64,000 bases of DNA, from the NCBI GenBank assembly GCA_021646465.1, contig SOET01000020.1:1-64000 (forward strand), in the 5' to 3' direction. Below, piece by piece: positions 8,672 through 18,307 of this stretch (the first letter of the stretch is position 1; each line of letters starts with the position of its first letter). Under the pieces are notes generated by a model, which was not told the origin of the DNA, did not search any database, and saw nothing but the letters and a program-made list of their open reading frames with translations. This DNA comes from Candidatus Kuenenia hertensis (GTDB taxonomy: Bacteria > Planctomycetota > Brocadiia > Brocadiales > Brocadiaceae). The position numbers and the translations under genes are program-made.

Positions 8672-8775
8672 ATGAACAGATCAATGAATTTATTGAACTG
8701 ACAACTTCCATAATGTGAAAAACAATTAGATTGTTGCTTGTTAATAATATTCATATTCAATAAATAAAAATAGGA

Positions 8776-8857
8776 AGGTCGGGTTTCTTACCCGACAAAA
8801 CCTTATTTATCCGACAATCCGTTTTCATATTGTATTGTCGGGTAAGAAACCCGACCT
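8776..8857. repeat. paired palindromic repeat (REP/BIME-like)
   Basis: Two 23-bp arms at 8776-8798 and 8835-8857 are perfect inverted copies. Each arm can itself fold, GTCGGGT-TTCTT-ACCCGAC. A 36-bp spacer separates them. The structure resembles REP sequences arranged head to head. It may also act as a terminator-like barrier between the rubrerythrin-like gene and the convergent DUF362 remnant. Confidence 0.75.
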
Positions 8858-8888
8858 ACAGATTACAAACTTGGAATGAACATCTGAT

Positions 8889-9460
8889 TTAATAATAAGA
8901 CCCTGCCATTGCCCTCTTTTGATCAGGAGGTTCGTAAGGGAAAATCACATCGGTTAAATTTTCACCAAAAACAGCAATGTCCTGTAAATTATTAGAACCG
9001 GGATTGTAATTGCTTGCAAGCCGTAAGTGATTGTAGCAATTCACAAATGGCTGGTTAGGATATGACGCTTCCGGGTCAAAACCCATTATCGCTGTTCCTT
9101 TGCTGTCCACGGCAACAGCATTATCTCCCGCAACAAGTACTCCTGGTGTTACGTAAGAAATGTTTTCTACCCAAGGCCCTTCACCCTTATCGATAGCCGA
9201 CACTCCATCGATAAACGCAAAATCAACCGGAAATGCACTTGCAATATCCACATATATTATAAGGGATTTGCGTTCTTTGGTCAGGATAATGCACATATTG
9301 CGTTCTGGCACCGGTCCCGTTTATTCCATATTTTTGAATCGGCAACAGGCCAACCATGTTTTTTAGAGACAAGGTTACTCCGGCAGAACTATGGACTTTT
9401 AATTTAGAGACGGTTATAAGACAATCCGTTTCGTTAAGATGATTGTTCACCATTATAGAG
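8889..9460 (-). pseudogene. DUF362 family protein, frameshifted and truncated
   Basis: Two adjoining minus-strand frames together encode the C-terminal part of a DUF362 protein. The upstream frame has ITVSKLKVHSSAGVTLSLKN and MVGLLPIQKYG. The downstream frame continues with VDFAFIDGVSAIDKGEGPW, VAGDNAVAVDSKGTAIMGFD and so on. A single frameshift near 9270-9290 (around GACCAAAGAACGCAAATCCC on the minus strand) joins them. The N-terminal part is missing: homology stops where a 30-bp palindromic repeat begins at 9461-9490. DUF362 proteins are often linked to iron-sulfur or periplasmic redox functions. This copy is dead. Confidence 0.75.
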
Positions 9461-9490
9461 TGTAGAGACGCATTGCAATGCGTCTCTACA
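9461..9490. repeat. 30-bp perfect palindrome, copy 1
   Basis: TGTAGAGACGCATTG followed by its exact reverse complement. The same sequence with one central mismatch occurs at 41541-41570 inside a MITE. It lies exactly at the 5' truncation point of the DUF362 remnant. From 9491 to 9640 other small repeats follow, such as a GGGTTTCTTACGC...GCGTAGCGAAACCC pair. Confidence 0.8.
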
Positions 9491-9661
9491 CCGCACCCAT
9501 CAAATAAGAGTTGAATTGATGGGTTCACTTCGTTTAACCCATCCTACGTTAATATCCAAAAGTCGTTGGGTTTCTTACGCTGAGTTCAGAATGTGTGTTG
9601 GGTAGAGCGTAGCGAAACCCAGCAAATAAAACTATCAAATTATTCTCTTTGGAAACATTTC

Positions 9662-9928
9662 CTATGTTTCCACTGTTCCAGGTTTTGGAACTCCGTGTTT
9701 TAAAATGTGGTAAAGCTCGTCTTTTAAAGCAAGCCTGCGTTTTTTCAGGTCTTCAAGCGCCGTCTCTGATCGGGGTTCGATATCGTATTCAACCCGGTAT
9801 ACCTCGCGATCGAGTTTGTGGTACTCATCAAAGAGGTTTTTAAAGTGTTCGTCAGAAATTTTTAGGTCATGAATTTTTTCCCGGAATTCAGGAAATTCAT
9901 GCACAAGATCATGATGTTCGCTTTGCAT
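9662..9928 (-). CDS. YdcH/DUF465 family small coiled-coil protein
   Basis: An 88-residue, highly charged, helical protein of the DUF465 (YdcH) family. Characteristic elements are HHDLVHEFPEFREKIHDLK near the N-terminus, FKNLFDEYHKLDREVYRVE in the middle, and LKKRRLALKDELYHIL near the C-terminus. Family members are about 70-90 residues with unknown function. The gene lies 28 bp downstream of a parvulin gene on the same strand. Confidence 0.8.
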   Translation of the reverse strand: MQSEHHDLVHEFPEFREKIHDLKISDEHFKNLFDEYHKLDREVYRVEYDIEPRSETALEDLKKRRLALKDELYHILKHGVPKPGTVET

Positions 9929-9956
9929 TTTATTTTGCCTCTCCTAAGTTAATCAA

Positions 9957-10235
9957 TTAAGTCCGGCTTGTAATTTCAATAAGATGGTAGCCGAATTGCG
10001 TCCGGATTGGTCCGTGAACTTTACCTACTTCTTCATTAAATACCACCTCATCAAATTCCTTCACCATTTGTCCCGGCCCGAATTCTCCAAGATCTCCTCC
10101 CTGTCGTCCGGACGGGCATTGCGAATACTGTTGAGCCATATTGGCAAAATCTTCCCCATTTTCTATTTTTGATTTAATATCCTCGCACTCCTGTTGGGTT
10201 GAAACCAAAATATGACGCGCCCGTGCTCTTGCCAT
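9957..10235 (-). CDS. peptidyl-prolyl cis-trans isomerase, parvulin (PpiC) type
   Basis: A 92-residue single-domain parvulin without signal peptide, so cytoplasmic. ARHILVSTQQECEDIKSKIE at the N-terminus, FANMAQQYSQCPSGRQGGDLG in the middle and GPIRTQFGYHLIEI at the C-terminus match the PpiC fold, including the first and last conserved histidines. The size equals that of E. coli PpiC. An AAAGGAGT ribosome site precedes the ATG. Confidence 0.92.
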   Translation of the reverse strand: MARARARHILVSTQQECEDIKSKIENGEDFANMAQQYSQCPSGRQGGDLGEFGPGQMVKEFDEVVFNEEVGKVHGPIRTQFGYHLIEITSRT

Positions 10236-10519
10236 ACGATACTCCTTTCTACGTTAAAATAATTTGCTAACTATACACACACATATACTGAAAATTGTAC
10301 AAAAGCCGAACCGTTTTTCTGTCACCCGGCCTCATTTGCCATTTTAATTACGCCCTCGTATTAAAGTCTATTATTTTCAGTTTATAATCGTTATTGCCAT
10401 GAGTCAAGAAAGAAGTATTTTCAAATTATAAGGGATGAATCAAGATGGTTGTTCTTTTAATGGAGATAAAAGGTTAATGACGTGTTCGATGATATTTTGC
10501 CAGGTAGAGAAGAAAAAAT

Positions 10520-11035
10520 TCAGATACTTGTTTTAAAAAGTTTATTTACTATTTGTTTCCCAACCTTCACAACGTCAAATTTTCCCCAGGCATTCAATTT
10601 TGTTCTTTCCCTTTTAAACTCATAAATGGGAACTGAGGTGCCGCAGGAAGTTTGTACCGATTCGATGTGAAGTAAGATAATTTGGCGTTTTCCAGGAATA
10701 TCAGGGAAATATTGATAAAATCTCTCCCACTTCTCATTGTCTTGCTGAATTACTTCTCCCTTGCCATACAAGCGGAGTATCATCGGGTCTTTATCAAAGC
10801 TGCAGAACATTATTGTCATTCTGCCATTTTCTTTCAGGTTCTTGGCTGTTTCATTTCCACTGCCTGTCAAATCCAGATAGAGAATCGTTGTATTGTCTAA
10901 ACACCTGAACGTATCAAGACATTTTGGAGAAATTGCAATAGTACCTTTTTCAGAAGCAGTTGCAATAAAGAACATTTTCTGCCGGGAAATAAATTCTTGC
11001 AATTCCCTGTTAAGTTCCGTAAAAAATTCTGCCAT
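10520..11035 (-). CDS. pyridoxamine 5'-phosphate oxidase family protein
   Basis: A 171-residue split-barrel FMN-binding protein. MFFIATASEKGTIAISPKC near residue 21, LYLDLTGSGNETAKNLKEN and MTIMFCSFDKDPMILRLYGK follow the PNPOx-like fold. It lacks features that would identify it as true PdxH. Members include flavin or F420 oxidoreductases and heme-degrading enzymes; the substrate is unknown. It lies 11 bp after the nhaD gene on the same strand and is likely cotranscribed. Confidence 0.8.
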   Translation of the reverse strand: MAEFFTELNRELQEFISRQKMFFIATASEKGTIAISPKCLDTFRCLDNTTILYLDLTGSGNETAKNLKENGRMTIMFCSFDKDPMILRLYGKGEVIQQDNEKWERFYQYFPDIPGKRQIILLHIESVQTSCGTSVPIYEFKRERTKLNAWGKFDVVKVGKQIVNKLFKTSI

Positions 11036-11046
11036 GTTATTCGTTA

Positions 11047-12474
11047 TTACAAATCAACACAAGATGTAACAAGCCACCAGGTAAAGATACTTGCCGCATA
11101 TCCGAGGATTATAACAGGGGCCCATTTTAAATGCGACATAAACGTATAATTTTCCCTGTTGATGCCCATAACAGCAACACCCGCCGCGGAACCTATCGAA
11201 AGCATGCTTCCGCCCACTCCGGTAGTTAGAGTGACTAACAACCACTGATCGACGCCCATTGGTTTGTTCATCTTAAGAACCGCATACATAAGAGGAATAT
11301 TATCACCTATTGCGGAAATTGCACCTATTACCGTATTTGCTGCTGTCAATCCTAAAGAACCATAAAGTAAATTCCCGACTCCGTTAAGATAACCAAGATA
11401 CTGCAGAGCGCCTACGGCCGCTAAAACGCCAAAAAAGAAGAGAAGGGTATCAAATTCTACCTGTTCTAATTGTTTAAAAAAATCAAATTTTGCACGTTCT
11501 TCGGATCTTCTGTCTTCTTCCAGTCCTAATTGTTCTAAAAACTTTTTATTTCCCCATCGTTTCATATAGTATGAAACAAACATAAGAAATCCCATACCCA
11601 ACATCATTCCCATAAAAGGAGGAAGATGCAAAAATTGGTGAAACGAAACCCCCATCGCTATGGTTATAGCGCCGAAAAAAATTGCCATTTTAGCTCCGGG
11701 TTTTAATGCATTAATTTCCTTCCTGCACTGTGGTTTTTCCTTTGGAACAAAAAAACTCATGATAACGGCAGGGATAATCCAGTTTACAATGGAAGGAAGT
11801 ATTAAATAAAGAAATTTAACCGTTTCGACTTTTCCCTCCGTCCAGACCATTAAAGTTGTAATATCACCAAACGGGCTCCATGCGCCGCCGGCATTTGCGG
11901 CTACAACAATATTTACAAAGGCGGGTACAATAAATTTTTTATTTCCCCCGCTGACAGTATACGCTACAGTGGACATCAGTAATGCCGAGGTCATATTGTC
12001 CGCAAAAGGAGACAGGATAAACGTAATCCCTCCTGTAACCCAAAACAATTTCCGGTAACTCATTCCTTTGGATAAAAGCCAGGCGCGCAGAGACTGAAAA
12101 ACATTGAGAGATGAAAGAGCGTTAATATAAGTCATTGCCACAAGCAGAAAGAAAAAGAGTCCGCCTATTTCCGCTATCAGATGTTCCACAAAGGTGTGTG
12201 CATGACCTCCGCCGTTCATTGATTCGTATACCCCAATAAGCATCCAGATAATACAGCTTACCAATAGTATTGGTTTAGCCTTTTTTAGGTGAATCAACTC
12301 TTCCAGGATGATTAAAATATATGCTGAAAAGAATAAAAATAAAGATACATATCCTACCCATGAATTCATCATGTTTGACATGCCTTCTGCAACACGCAAT
12401 TGGTTATCCAATGAAAATTCAGGCAATGCTATACCATGGTCCATCACTTCAACGGGAAAATCATTTCCTTTCAT
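11047..12474 (-). CDS. nhaD: Na+/H+ antiporter, NhaD family
   Basis: A 475-residue membrane antiporter of the NhaD type (ArsB/NhaD superfamily) with about twelve hydrophobic segments. TGGITFILSPFADNMTSALL near 148 and NIVVAANAGGAWSPFGDITT near 190 are the family signatures, and SAIGDNIPLMYAVL near 393 is the matching second-half motif. It exchanges cytoplasmic sodium for external protons. The ATG at 12474 has AAGGAG upstream. The first 25 residues are unusually hydrophilic. In an anammox-type cell it may lie in either membrane. Confidence 0.88.
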   Translation of the reverse strand: MKGNDFPVEVMDHGIALPEFSLDNQLRVAEGMSNMMNSWVGYVSLFLFFSAYILIILEELIHLKKAKPILLVSCIIWMLIGVYESMNGGGHAHTFVEHLIAEIGGLFFFLLVAMTYINALSSLNVFQSLRAWLLSKGMSYRKLFWVTGGITFILSPFADNMTSALLMSTVAYTVSGGNKKFIVPAFVNIVVAANAGGAWSPFGDITTLMVWTEGKVETVKFLYLILPSIVNWIIPAVIMSFFVPKEKPQCRKEINALKPGAKMAIFFGAITIAMGVSFHQFLHLPPFMGMMLGMGFLMFVSYYMKRWGNKKFLEQLGLEEDRRSEERAKFDFFKQLEQVEFDTLLFFFGVLAAVGALQYLGYLNGVGNLLYGSLGLTAANTVIGAISAIGDNIPLMYAVLKMNKPMGVDQWLLVTLTTGVGGSMLSIGSAAGVAVMGINRENYTFMSHLKWAPVIILGYAASIFTWWLVTSCVDL

Positions 12475-12915
12475 AAAACAATCTCCTTAAAAGTTGTTTC
12501 ACAGAAAAATTTCATAAAAAGGGCAGCATATTTTTTAATTCCTTGTATGCAAAAACAGCATTATATGTTTAAAAGGCAGATATTGTAAAGATTATTGTTC
12601 GTGCCGAACAAACGCCTTAGAATTAAATGGTTGGTGGTTCATTGTTTTTTGCAACTTACACTTTAGCGAAAATTGTTCCGTATTTTGCAAAAAGCAAATG
12701 TGTTTTTAGTGTGTTGTATGGGTTTGTTTTTTAGTAACTTAACACAATTAATGTTATGGATTGTTTTTTTGATACAAAAAGCGCCTTGTCAAAAAATATG
12801 GTATGAGTACCATTGACACAGTAATCACATAGGTTTGTATGGCAAACATGCCATATAAATACATTTTAACGTCCATTATTCACTTTCAGCATTAATTTTT
12901 CCGATATTGGCTTTA
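12475..12915. other. intergenic spacer upstream of nhaD
   Basis: AT-rich, without supported genes. On the minus strand a TTGACA occurs near 12785-12790, but no good -10 box follows at proper spacing. The nhaD promoter therefore cannot be placed. Confidence 0.4.
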
Positions 12916-13167
12916 TCAGGTTCCCACGTGGCATAAATCGGCTTTATAGTGTCCGCTTCTACCATATTTCAGCATCAAAAACCCAACGTTAACATAGGAA
13001 GTTCGGTTTATAATGTTATGGCCGCAATTGATCACAACATTTTGTCTGTTTAATTCCCACATCACCTGAAGAGAAATATTTTGCTCTGGATAAAGGTCAT
13101 AGGGTACAATCTGGTTTCTTAAATCTAAAACAATAACGTTCCGATATATATTTGTATCATGAGCATC
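12840..13167 (-). pseudogene. decayed gene fragment of unknown family
   Basis: On the minus strand an 83-codon stretch (13167 down to 12919) without a start codon encodes protein-like sequence, for example VPYDLYPEQNISLQVMWELN. A second frame then takes over with TIKPIYATWEPDKANIGKIN and stops near 12883. An in-frame TAG sits immediately upstream at 13168-13170. Two adjoining frames with natural amino acid composition suggest a frameshifted, 5'-truncated gene. I do not recognise the family. Confidence 0.35.
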
Positions 13168-13302
13168 CTATTTGTGTTTTTAATGCTCAAGCTGGAAACT
13201 TGAGTTACTGTGAATTTATTGCAGATTTAACTCGGTAACCATTTATAAAAATTTTTCAGCATAGAGTAAAAACGAGGGAGGCGTTATTTTTGTTTTGATT
13301 AA

Positions 13303-15522
13303 TTAAGATTTTATTGTTTTTCTATCATCTGGAATAACGTTTGAGCGGAACTTAAGTATGTTGTGCAACTCAACAGAAAGTGAATTTAACTGTTCTACTT
13401 CGAAACGAATCTGCTTAACAATATCCGTCTTTTCTTTGTCTCCCATTTCTCCCCTAACCAATAATTTTGATACCATTTTTGAAATATCTGAAAGTTTTTG
13501 TGGTACATCATAAGAAAAAGTTGTTAAAAAAAGATTTCTTATCCTTTCTTTCTCTATGGTATATTCTGCTTCAAACATCGCTGCTGCAAGCTGTGCCCCT
13601 TCCACGGCAAGTGCCGTTTGATCAACCATTATTTCGAGAAAATGCATTTTTCTAGGATCAGAAAGCAGCGGAGAATCCCCGGGAAAAGCCCCAAATACTC
13701 CTACGGTTTTTTCGGTACCCACAAGAGGTAAATAAATCCCTTTTGAACTGGGGAGCGTATCTGTTCCTCTTCCTGCCATCTTGCCATGTTCATAAACCCA
13801 GTTAATAACTCCTTCCTCATTTGAGGTGAGAGGAAAAGGAAGAGTACCTTTAGTTTGAGCAATAGTAAGTTTATCTTGATCAAAGCTAAAGATAGCCACC
13901 GGGCATCTACAAAACTCTTCCAGGTGTCTAACGGCAATTTTTATTAATTCATCTGAATCTGATGTCTTTGATAATTCTTTGTTCAATGTGTAAAGAATCT
14001 GATTGTGCTCTTCCCTGAGTCTTGCAGATATCATTTGTGTCCCGAGCCTGTCAGCTAAAGTACTCACTACTAATCCGGTAATTAACATGACAATAAATGT
14101 GATGACATATTGAACATCTGCAACTGCAAATGTAAAATACGGAGGAACAAAGAAATAATCGAAGCACAGGACACTCAAAAGCGATAGAAAAAATGATATC
14201 CTTTTCCCGAAAAAGAAAGCGACACAAATAACCCCCAGCAAATAGACCATAATAAGATTGGATGGCTCTACGATACTGAATAAAAGGCTATTTACCACCG
14301 TGCAGAGAGAGGCGATCATAACCGACAACAAAGCGCCTTTCCAGGACAGTGGCCGGTGAGGAACAAATATTGGTTTTGGTACCTTTTCTTCCACCTCACC
14401 ACTGAGGATATAAATATCTATCTCCCCGCTCTGCCGCGCCAGTTCATTAACCACTGAACCGGTGATAAATTCACTCAACCGCGACCGTTTAGGCTTACCA
14501 ATAATTATCTTTCCGATATTTTTTGATCTGGCATAGGCCAGAAGGGTTTCGCCTATTCTCTGACCGCTTAATATAATAGTTTCGGCGCCCAGTTTTTCAG
14601 CAGATATGATCAATGCATCAACTTGATTCTGACGATAACGATGTCTGGTTATCGAAGGAGTTTCGACATAAGCAACAATCCATTCAGCTCCCGTCTCAGA
14701 AGCTATTCGTTTGGCAGAGCGCAGCAGCCTTATCGCAGAGGGATCTCCGCTTATGCAAACTAAAAATCTGTCACTTGCCTTCCAGACTTTTGAAATTGAA
14801 TACATTTCCTTATAAGCACGCATCTTGGCATCAACACTTCTTGCAGTATAACGAAGGGCAAGTTGACGCAGTGCAATCAGATTTCCGGGTCTAAAAAAAT
14901 TCATTGCTGCTCGTTCTGCCTGAGGTCCAAGATATACCTTACCTTCTTTCAGTCTCTTGAGTAGCTCCTCGGAAGGCAAATCTACCAATTCGATTTCGTC
15001 GGCCATTTCCAGAAAGCTATCAGGTACCGTCTCCTTTACCACCACCCCGGTAATCTGAGTAATGATGTCATTAACACTCTCACAGTGTTGAACGTTGAGC
15101 GTGGTGTATACATCGATATCATGATTGAGTAGTTCTTCTATATCCTGCCAGCGTTTGGCATGGCGTACACCCGGCACGTTTGTATGGGCAAGCTCGTCTA
15201 CCAGAATAAGCGAAGGCATCCTCTTTAACGCCTCATCCAGATTGAATTCCCGCATTTCTATTCTTCTGTACATAATTTTCTGGACGGGCAGAATCTCAAG
15301 CCCTTCTAAAAGCATCTGTGTTTCTCTGCGTTTGTGGGTTTCGACGCAACCAACCACAACGTCCGTCCCTTCCTTTTTCCTCAGTCGGGCGGCTTCCAGC
15401 ATGGCATAAGTCTTCCCAACGCCCGCGACAGCTCCAAAGAATATCTTCAGCTTCCCCCGCTTACTTTCTTCCGCCTTCATTTTAGCCAAAATTTGATCTA
15501 TATCAGATTTTTCTTTCATCAT
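13303..15522 (-). CDS. kdpD: KdpD-type potassium sensor lacking the kinase domain
   Basis: A 739-residue KdpD homologue that keeps the sensory half. The KdpD N-terminal domain (about 22-230) has Walker A GAVAGVGKT at 30-38. A Usp domain (about 250-370), four DUF4118 transmembrane helices (about 390-500, FDYFFVPPYFTFAVADVQYV) and a GAF domain (about 520-650) follow. The phosphoacceptor helix reads NLFLTTFSYDVPQKLSD, with Tyr where the normal HDLRTPL motif has His. There is no HATPase domain, and none in any frame downstream. Its ATG overlaps the kdpC stop by 4 bp. It cannot autophosphorylate on its own; it may work with the separate kinase at 22906-24405. Confidence 0.85.
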   Translation of the reverse strand: MMKEKSDIDQILAKMKAEESKRGKLKIFFGAVAGVGKTYAMLEAARLRKKEGTDVVVGCVETHKRRETQMLLEGLEILPVQKIMYRRIEMREFNLDEALKRMPSLILVDELAHTNVPGVRHAKRWQDIEELLNHDIDVYTTLNVQHCESVNDIITQITGVVVKETVPDSFLEMADEIELVDLPSEELLKRLKEGKVYLGPQAERAAMNFFRPGNLIALRQLALRYTARSVDAKMRAYKEMYSISKVWKASDRFLVCISGDPSAIRLLRSAKRIASETGAEWIVAYVETPSITRHRYRQNQVDALIISAEKLGAETIILSGQRIGETLLAYARSKNIGKIIIGKPKRSRLSEFITGSVVNELARQSGEIDIYILSGEVEEKVPKPIFVPHRPLSWKGALLSVMIASLCTVVNSLLFSIVEPSNLIMVYLLGVICVAFFFGKRISFFLSLLSVLCFDYFFVPPYFTFAVADVQYVITFIVMLITGLVVSTLADRLGTQMISARLREEHNQILYTLNKELSKTSDSDELIKIAVRHLEEFCRCPVAIFSFDQDKLTIAQTKGTLPFPLTSNEEGVINWVYEHGKMAGRGTDTLPSSKGIYLPLVGTEKTVGVFGAFPGDSPLLSDPRKMHFLEIMVDQTALAVEGAQLAAAMFEAEYTIEKERIRNLFLTTFSYDVPQKLSDISKMVSKLLVRGEMGDKEKTDIVKQIRFEVEQLNSLSVELHNILKFRSNVIPDDRKTIKS

Positions 15523-16115
15523 ATATCCATATTATACTCTGTTTTATAAGAGTCCAAATCTAAATTTACTTTTAAAACGTTTACCACTGGTTCTCCGATT
15601 AATCCCAGGAAACGGTTATAGCTATGTTTGCGGACCATGCTTTTCACAGTCTCCTGCGATAATCCCCGCAGCCTTGCCACACGTGGAATTTGGTAATAAG
15701 CGGCTGCCAGACTGATGTGCGGGTCTAATCCGCTTGCGGAAGAAGTGACAAGGTCTACCGGGATAGTACTTGTATTATCCGGATCGGCTGCTCTTAACGC
15801 CTCAATACGCACTTTTACCGCATCAGTAAGCACGGAATTTGTAGGTCCTAAATTAGAACCGGAAGAAGATGCCGCATTAAACCGAACGGAAGATGTCGAT
15901 GAAATGCGACCCCAGAAATATTTGGGATCGTCGAAATGCTGACCGATAAGCAACGAACCAATGGGGTTCTCGTCCCTATAAATCAAACTGCCATTGGCCC
16001 GTTCACGGAATAATACCTGAGCAATCCCCGTCACGGAAAGCGGGTAAAGAATCCCCGTAATAATCGTCAAAAGTAAAAAAGACACGATTGCTGGTCTCAT
16101 ATGTTCCCTGATCAT
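15519..16115 (-). CDS. kdpC: potassium-transporting ATPase subunit KdpC
   Basis: A 198-residue KdpC, the single-span subunit that stabilises the KdpFABC pump. One N-terminal membrane helix (about 8-28) is followed by periplasmic-type motifs: ENPIGSLLIGQHFDDPKYFW, RISSTS, SSASGLDPHISLAAA and LIGEPVVNVLKVNLDLD. GGAGG precedes the ATG by six bases. It is separated from kdpB by about 100 bp containing a 44-bp palindrome, unusual inside this operon, and overlaps kdpD by 4 bp. Confidence 0.95.
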   Translation of the reverse strand: MIREHMRPAIVSFLLLTIITGILYPLSVTGIAQVLFRERANGSLIYRDENPIGSLLIGQHFDDPKYFWGRISSTSSVRFNAASSSGSNLGPTNSVLTDAVKVRIEALRAADPDNTSTIPVDLVTSSASGLDPHISLAAAYYQIPRVARLRGLSQETVKSMVRKHSYNRFLGLIGEPVVNVLKVNLDLDSYKTEYNMDI

Positions 16116-16155
16116 TTTTTCCTCCTATTTAATTAGGCCTTCGGCGACTTTGATT

Positions 16156-16199
16156 CTTCGACTCCGCTCGGAATGACGTCATGCTGAGCGGAGCCGAAG
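16156..16199. repeat. 44-bp imperfect palindrome between kdpB and kdpC
   Basis: CTTCGACTCCGCTCGGAATG runs into its near-complete reverse complement, ending GAGCGGAGCCGAAG. Related GACTCCGCTCAG motifs occur at 540-555 and 3220-3240. As RNA it would form a strong hairpin in the kdpFABC transcript. It lacks a U-run, so it may act as a processing or stability element rather than a terminator. Confidence 0.7.
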
Positions 16200-16217
16200 C
16201 ATTGAAATTCCTGAACG

Positions 16218-18293
16218 TTAAACTAAGCGTAAAGCAGCTAAAATCATGTCGATCAATTTAATACCTATAAACGGCGCCACAATTCCACCTGCCCCATACA
16301 CCAGGAGGTTATTTCTTAAAAACCGGTTTGCCGTCATTGGTTTATAAGGCACACCGCGCAAGGCAAGCGGGATAAGAAATATGATAATGAGTGCGTTAAA
16401 AATAACCGCAGATAACACGGCGCTTGCCGGCGTCTCCAGGTGCATAATATTAAGCGCCTTAAGCGATGGATAGGTTCCAATGAACGCAGCCGGAATGATC
16501 GCAAAGTACTTCGATACGTCGTTCGCTACGCTGAATGTAGTCAGTGAACCCCGCGTCATGAGAAGTTGCTTTCCGATCTTAACGATTTCGATAAGCTTTG
16601 TAGGGTTAGAGTCGAGATCAACCATGTTACCTGCCTCTTTTGCAGCCTGCGTTCCTGTATTCATGGCAACGGCAACATCCGCCTGCGCAAGGGCTGGCGC
16701 GTCGTTCGTTCCGTCACCCGTCATGGCAACAAGCCTGCCACCGGATTGCATTTCGCGGATAAGTTTAAGCTTTGTTTCCGGGGTAGCCTGGGCCAAAAAA
16801 TCATCCATGCCTGCTTCCGCAGCAATAGCCGCCGCGGTTAAAGGATTATCCCCGGTAATCATAACGGTCTTGATCCCCATTCTGCGGAGCTCGGCGAAAC
16901 GTTCTCTTATACCGCCCTTTACGATATCCTTTAATTGAACAACACCAAGCAACTGTTTATGTTCTGCTACAACGAGCGGCGTCCCTCCATTTTTTGATAT
17001 CGTTTCAATATTTGATTTCAGGTCTTCGGGAAAAGAACCGCCGAGCTTCTTTATATAATTTTCAATGGCTTCTGATGATCCCTTCCTGATTTGCCTGCCG
17101 TCACCCAAATCCACCCCGCTCATCCGTGTTTGTGCCGTAAAGGGGATAAATTTTGCTTCAAGTTCGTGGATGTGACGTCCTCTGATGCCGTATTTCTTCT
17201 TGGCCAATACTACGATGCTTCTTCCTTCCGGAGTCTCATCAGACAGAGAGGCAAGCTGCGCCGCATCTGCTAATGATTTAATATTGACACCCTGGTTTGG
17301 TATAAAAGCCACTGCCTGCCTGTTTCCAAGCGTTATCGTACCTGTTTTGTCCAGAAGCAGGACATCGACATCCCCCGCTGCCTCAACTGCACGGCCGGAA
17401 GTGGCGACAACGTTGGCCTGCACCATCCTGTCCATGCCCGCTATCCCTATAGCCGGTAATAATCCCCCTATTGTGGTCGGTATGAGACATACAAGCAGGG
17501 CAACCAATACGGTTACAGTAACCGGTTCTCCGTGCCCGGCCGCGATGACGCTGTGAACCGAAAAAGGTAAGAGCGTTACCGTCGCTAAAAGAAAGACGAT
17601 GGTAAAGACTGCCAGTAAAATGCTCAGCGCTATCTCATTGGGGGTCTTTTGTCTTTTCGCTCCTTCAACCATAGCGATCATATGATCCAAAAATGTTTCA
17701 CCGGGATTGGAGCTGATGCGCACCAGAAGCCAGTCTGAAAGCACCCGCGTACCGCCGGTAACGGCACTGCGGTCTCCCCCGCTTTCGCGTATAACAGGAG
17801 CGCTTTCTCCAGTAATTGCGCTCTCATCGATAGACGCTACGCCTTCGATGACTTCGCCATCCATAGGGATAATATCCCCCGCCTCAACAAGAACGACATC
17901 TCCTTTTCGAAGCGTTGTAGCTGAAACCTTCTCATAACTGGAGCCGTAGCTGGGGGTTGAAAGTTTTTTTGCGATGGTATCTCTTCGGGTGCGACGAAGA
18001 CTTGCGGCTTGCGCCTTTCCGCGTCCTTCTGCCATTGCTTCGGCAAAGTTTGCAAAAATTAATGTGAACCACAGCCATGACGATATACCTAAAATAAATC
18101 CTGCCGGCGCTTCTCCCTGTCCTGAAAGCGCCTGAAAATACAATCCCGTAGTCAATATGCTTCCTACCAGCACCACAAACATTACCGGATTTTTGATCTG
18201 GTGTCTGGGATCTAACTTCTTGAGCGAATCAATAATTGCCGGGCCAATGATAGACAGGTTAAACGAGGATTTAGCTTTCTGTGACTTCTTCAT
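16218..18293 (-). CDS. kdpB: potassium-transporting P-type ATPase subunit KdpB
   Basis: The catalytic P-type ATPase subunit, 691 residues from the ATG at 18293. The phosphorylation motif DKTGTIT is in [15 protein letters not shown] near residue 310. [15 protein letters not shown] marks the actuator, and [14 protein letters not shown] and [20 protein letters not shown] the P and hinge domains. An upstream in-frame TTG (18305) would add four residues, but the GGAG site fits the ATG better. It lies directly after kdpA. Confidence 0.96.
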   Translation of the reverse strand: MKKSQKAKSSFNLSIIGPAIIDSLKKLDPRHQIKNPVMFVVLVGSILTTGLYFQALSGQGEAPAGFILGISSWLWFTLIFANFAEAMAEGRGKAQAASLRRTRRDTIAKKLSTPSYGSSYEKVSATTLRKGDVVLVEAGDIIPMDGEVIEGVASIDESAITGESAPVIRESGGDRSAVTGGTRVLSDWLLVRISSNPGETFLDHMIAMVEGAKRQKTPNEIALSILLAVFTIVFLLATVTLLPFSVHSVIAAGHGEPVTVTVLVALLVCLIPTTIGGLLPAIGIAGMDRMVQANVVATSGRAVEAAGDVDVLLLDKTGTITLGNRQAVAFIPNQGVNIKSLADAAQLASLSDETPEGRSIVVLAKKKYGIRGRHIHELEAKFIPFTAQTRMSGVDLGDGRQIRKGSSEAIENYIKKLGGSFPEDLKSNIETISKNGGTPLVVAEHKQLLGVVQLKDIVKGGIRERFAELRRMGIKTVMITGDNPLTAAAIAAEAGMDDFLAQATPETKLKLIREMQSGGRLVAMTGDGTNDAPALAQADVAVAMNTGTQAAKEAGNMVDLDSNPTKLIEIVKIGKQLLMTRGSLTTFSVANDVSKYFAIIPAAFIGTYPSLKALNIMHLETPASAVLSAVIFNALIIIFLIPLALRGVPYKPMTANRFLRNNLLVYGAGGIVAPFIGIKLIDMILAALRLV

Positions 18294-18307
18294 GTGAAGC
18301 TCCAATT

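Noticed and set aside
13160-13303. Frameshift that would restore a kinase domain to kdpD
   Set aside because: No HATPase-like sequence (N, G1 or G2 box) appears in any minus-strand frame downstream of the kdpD stop.
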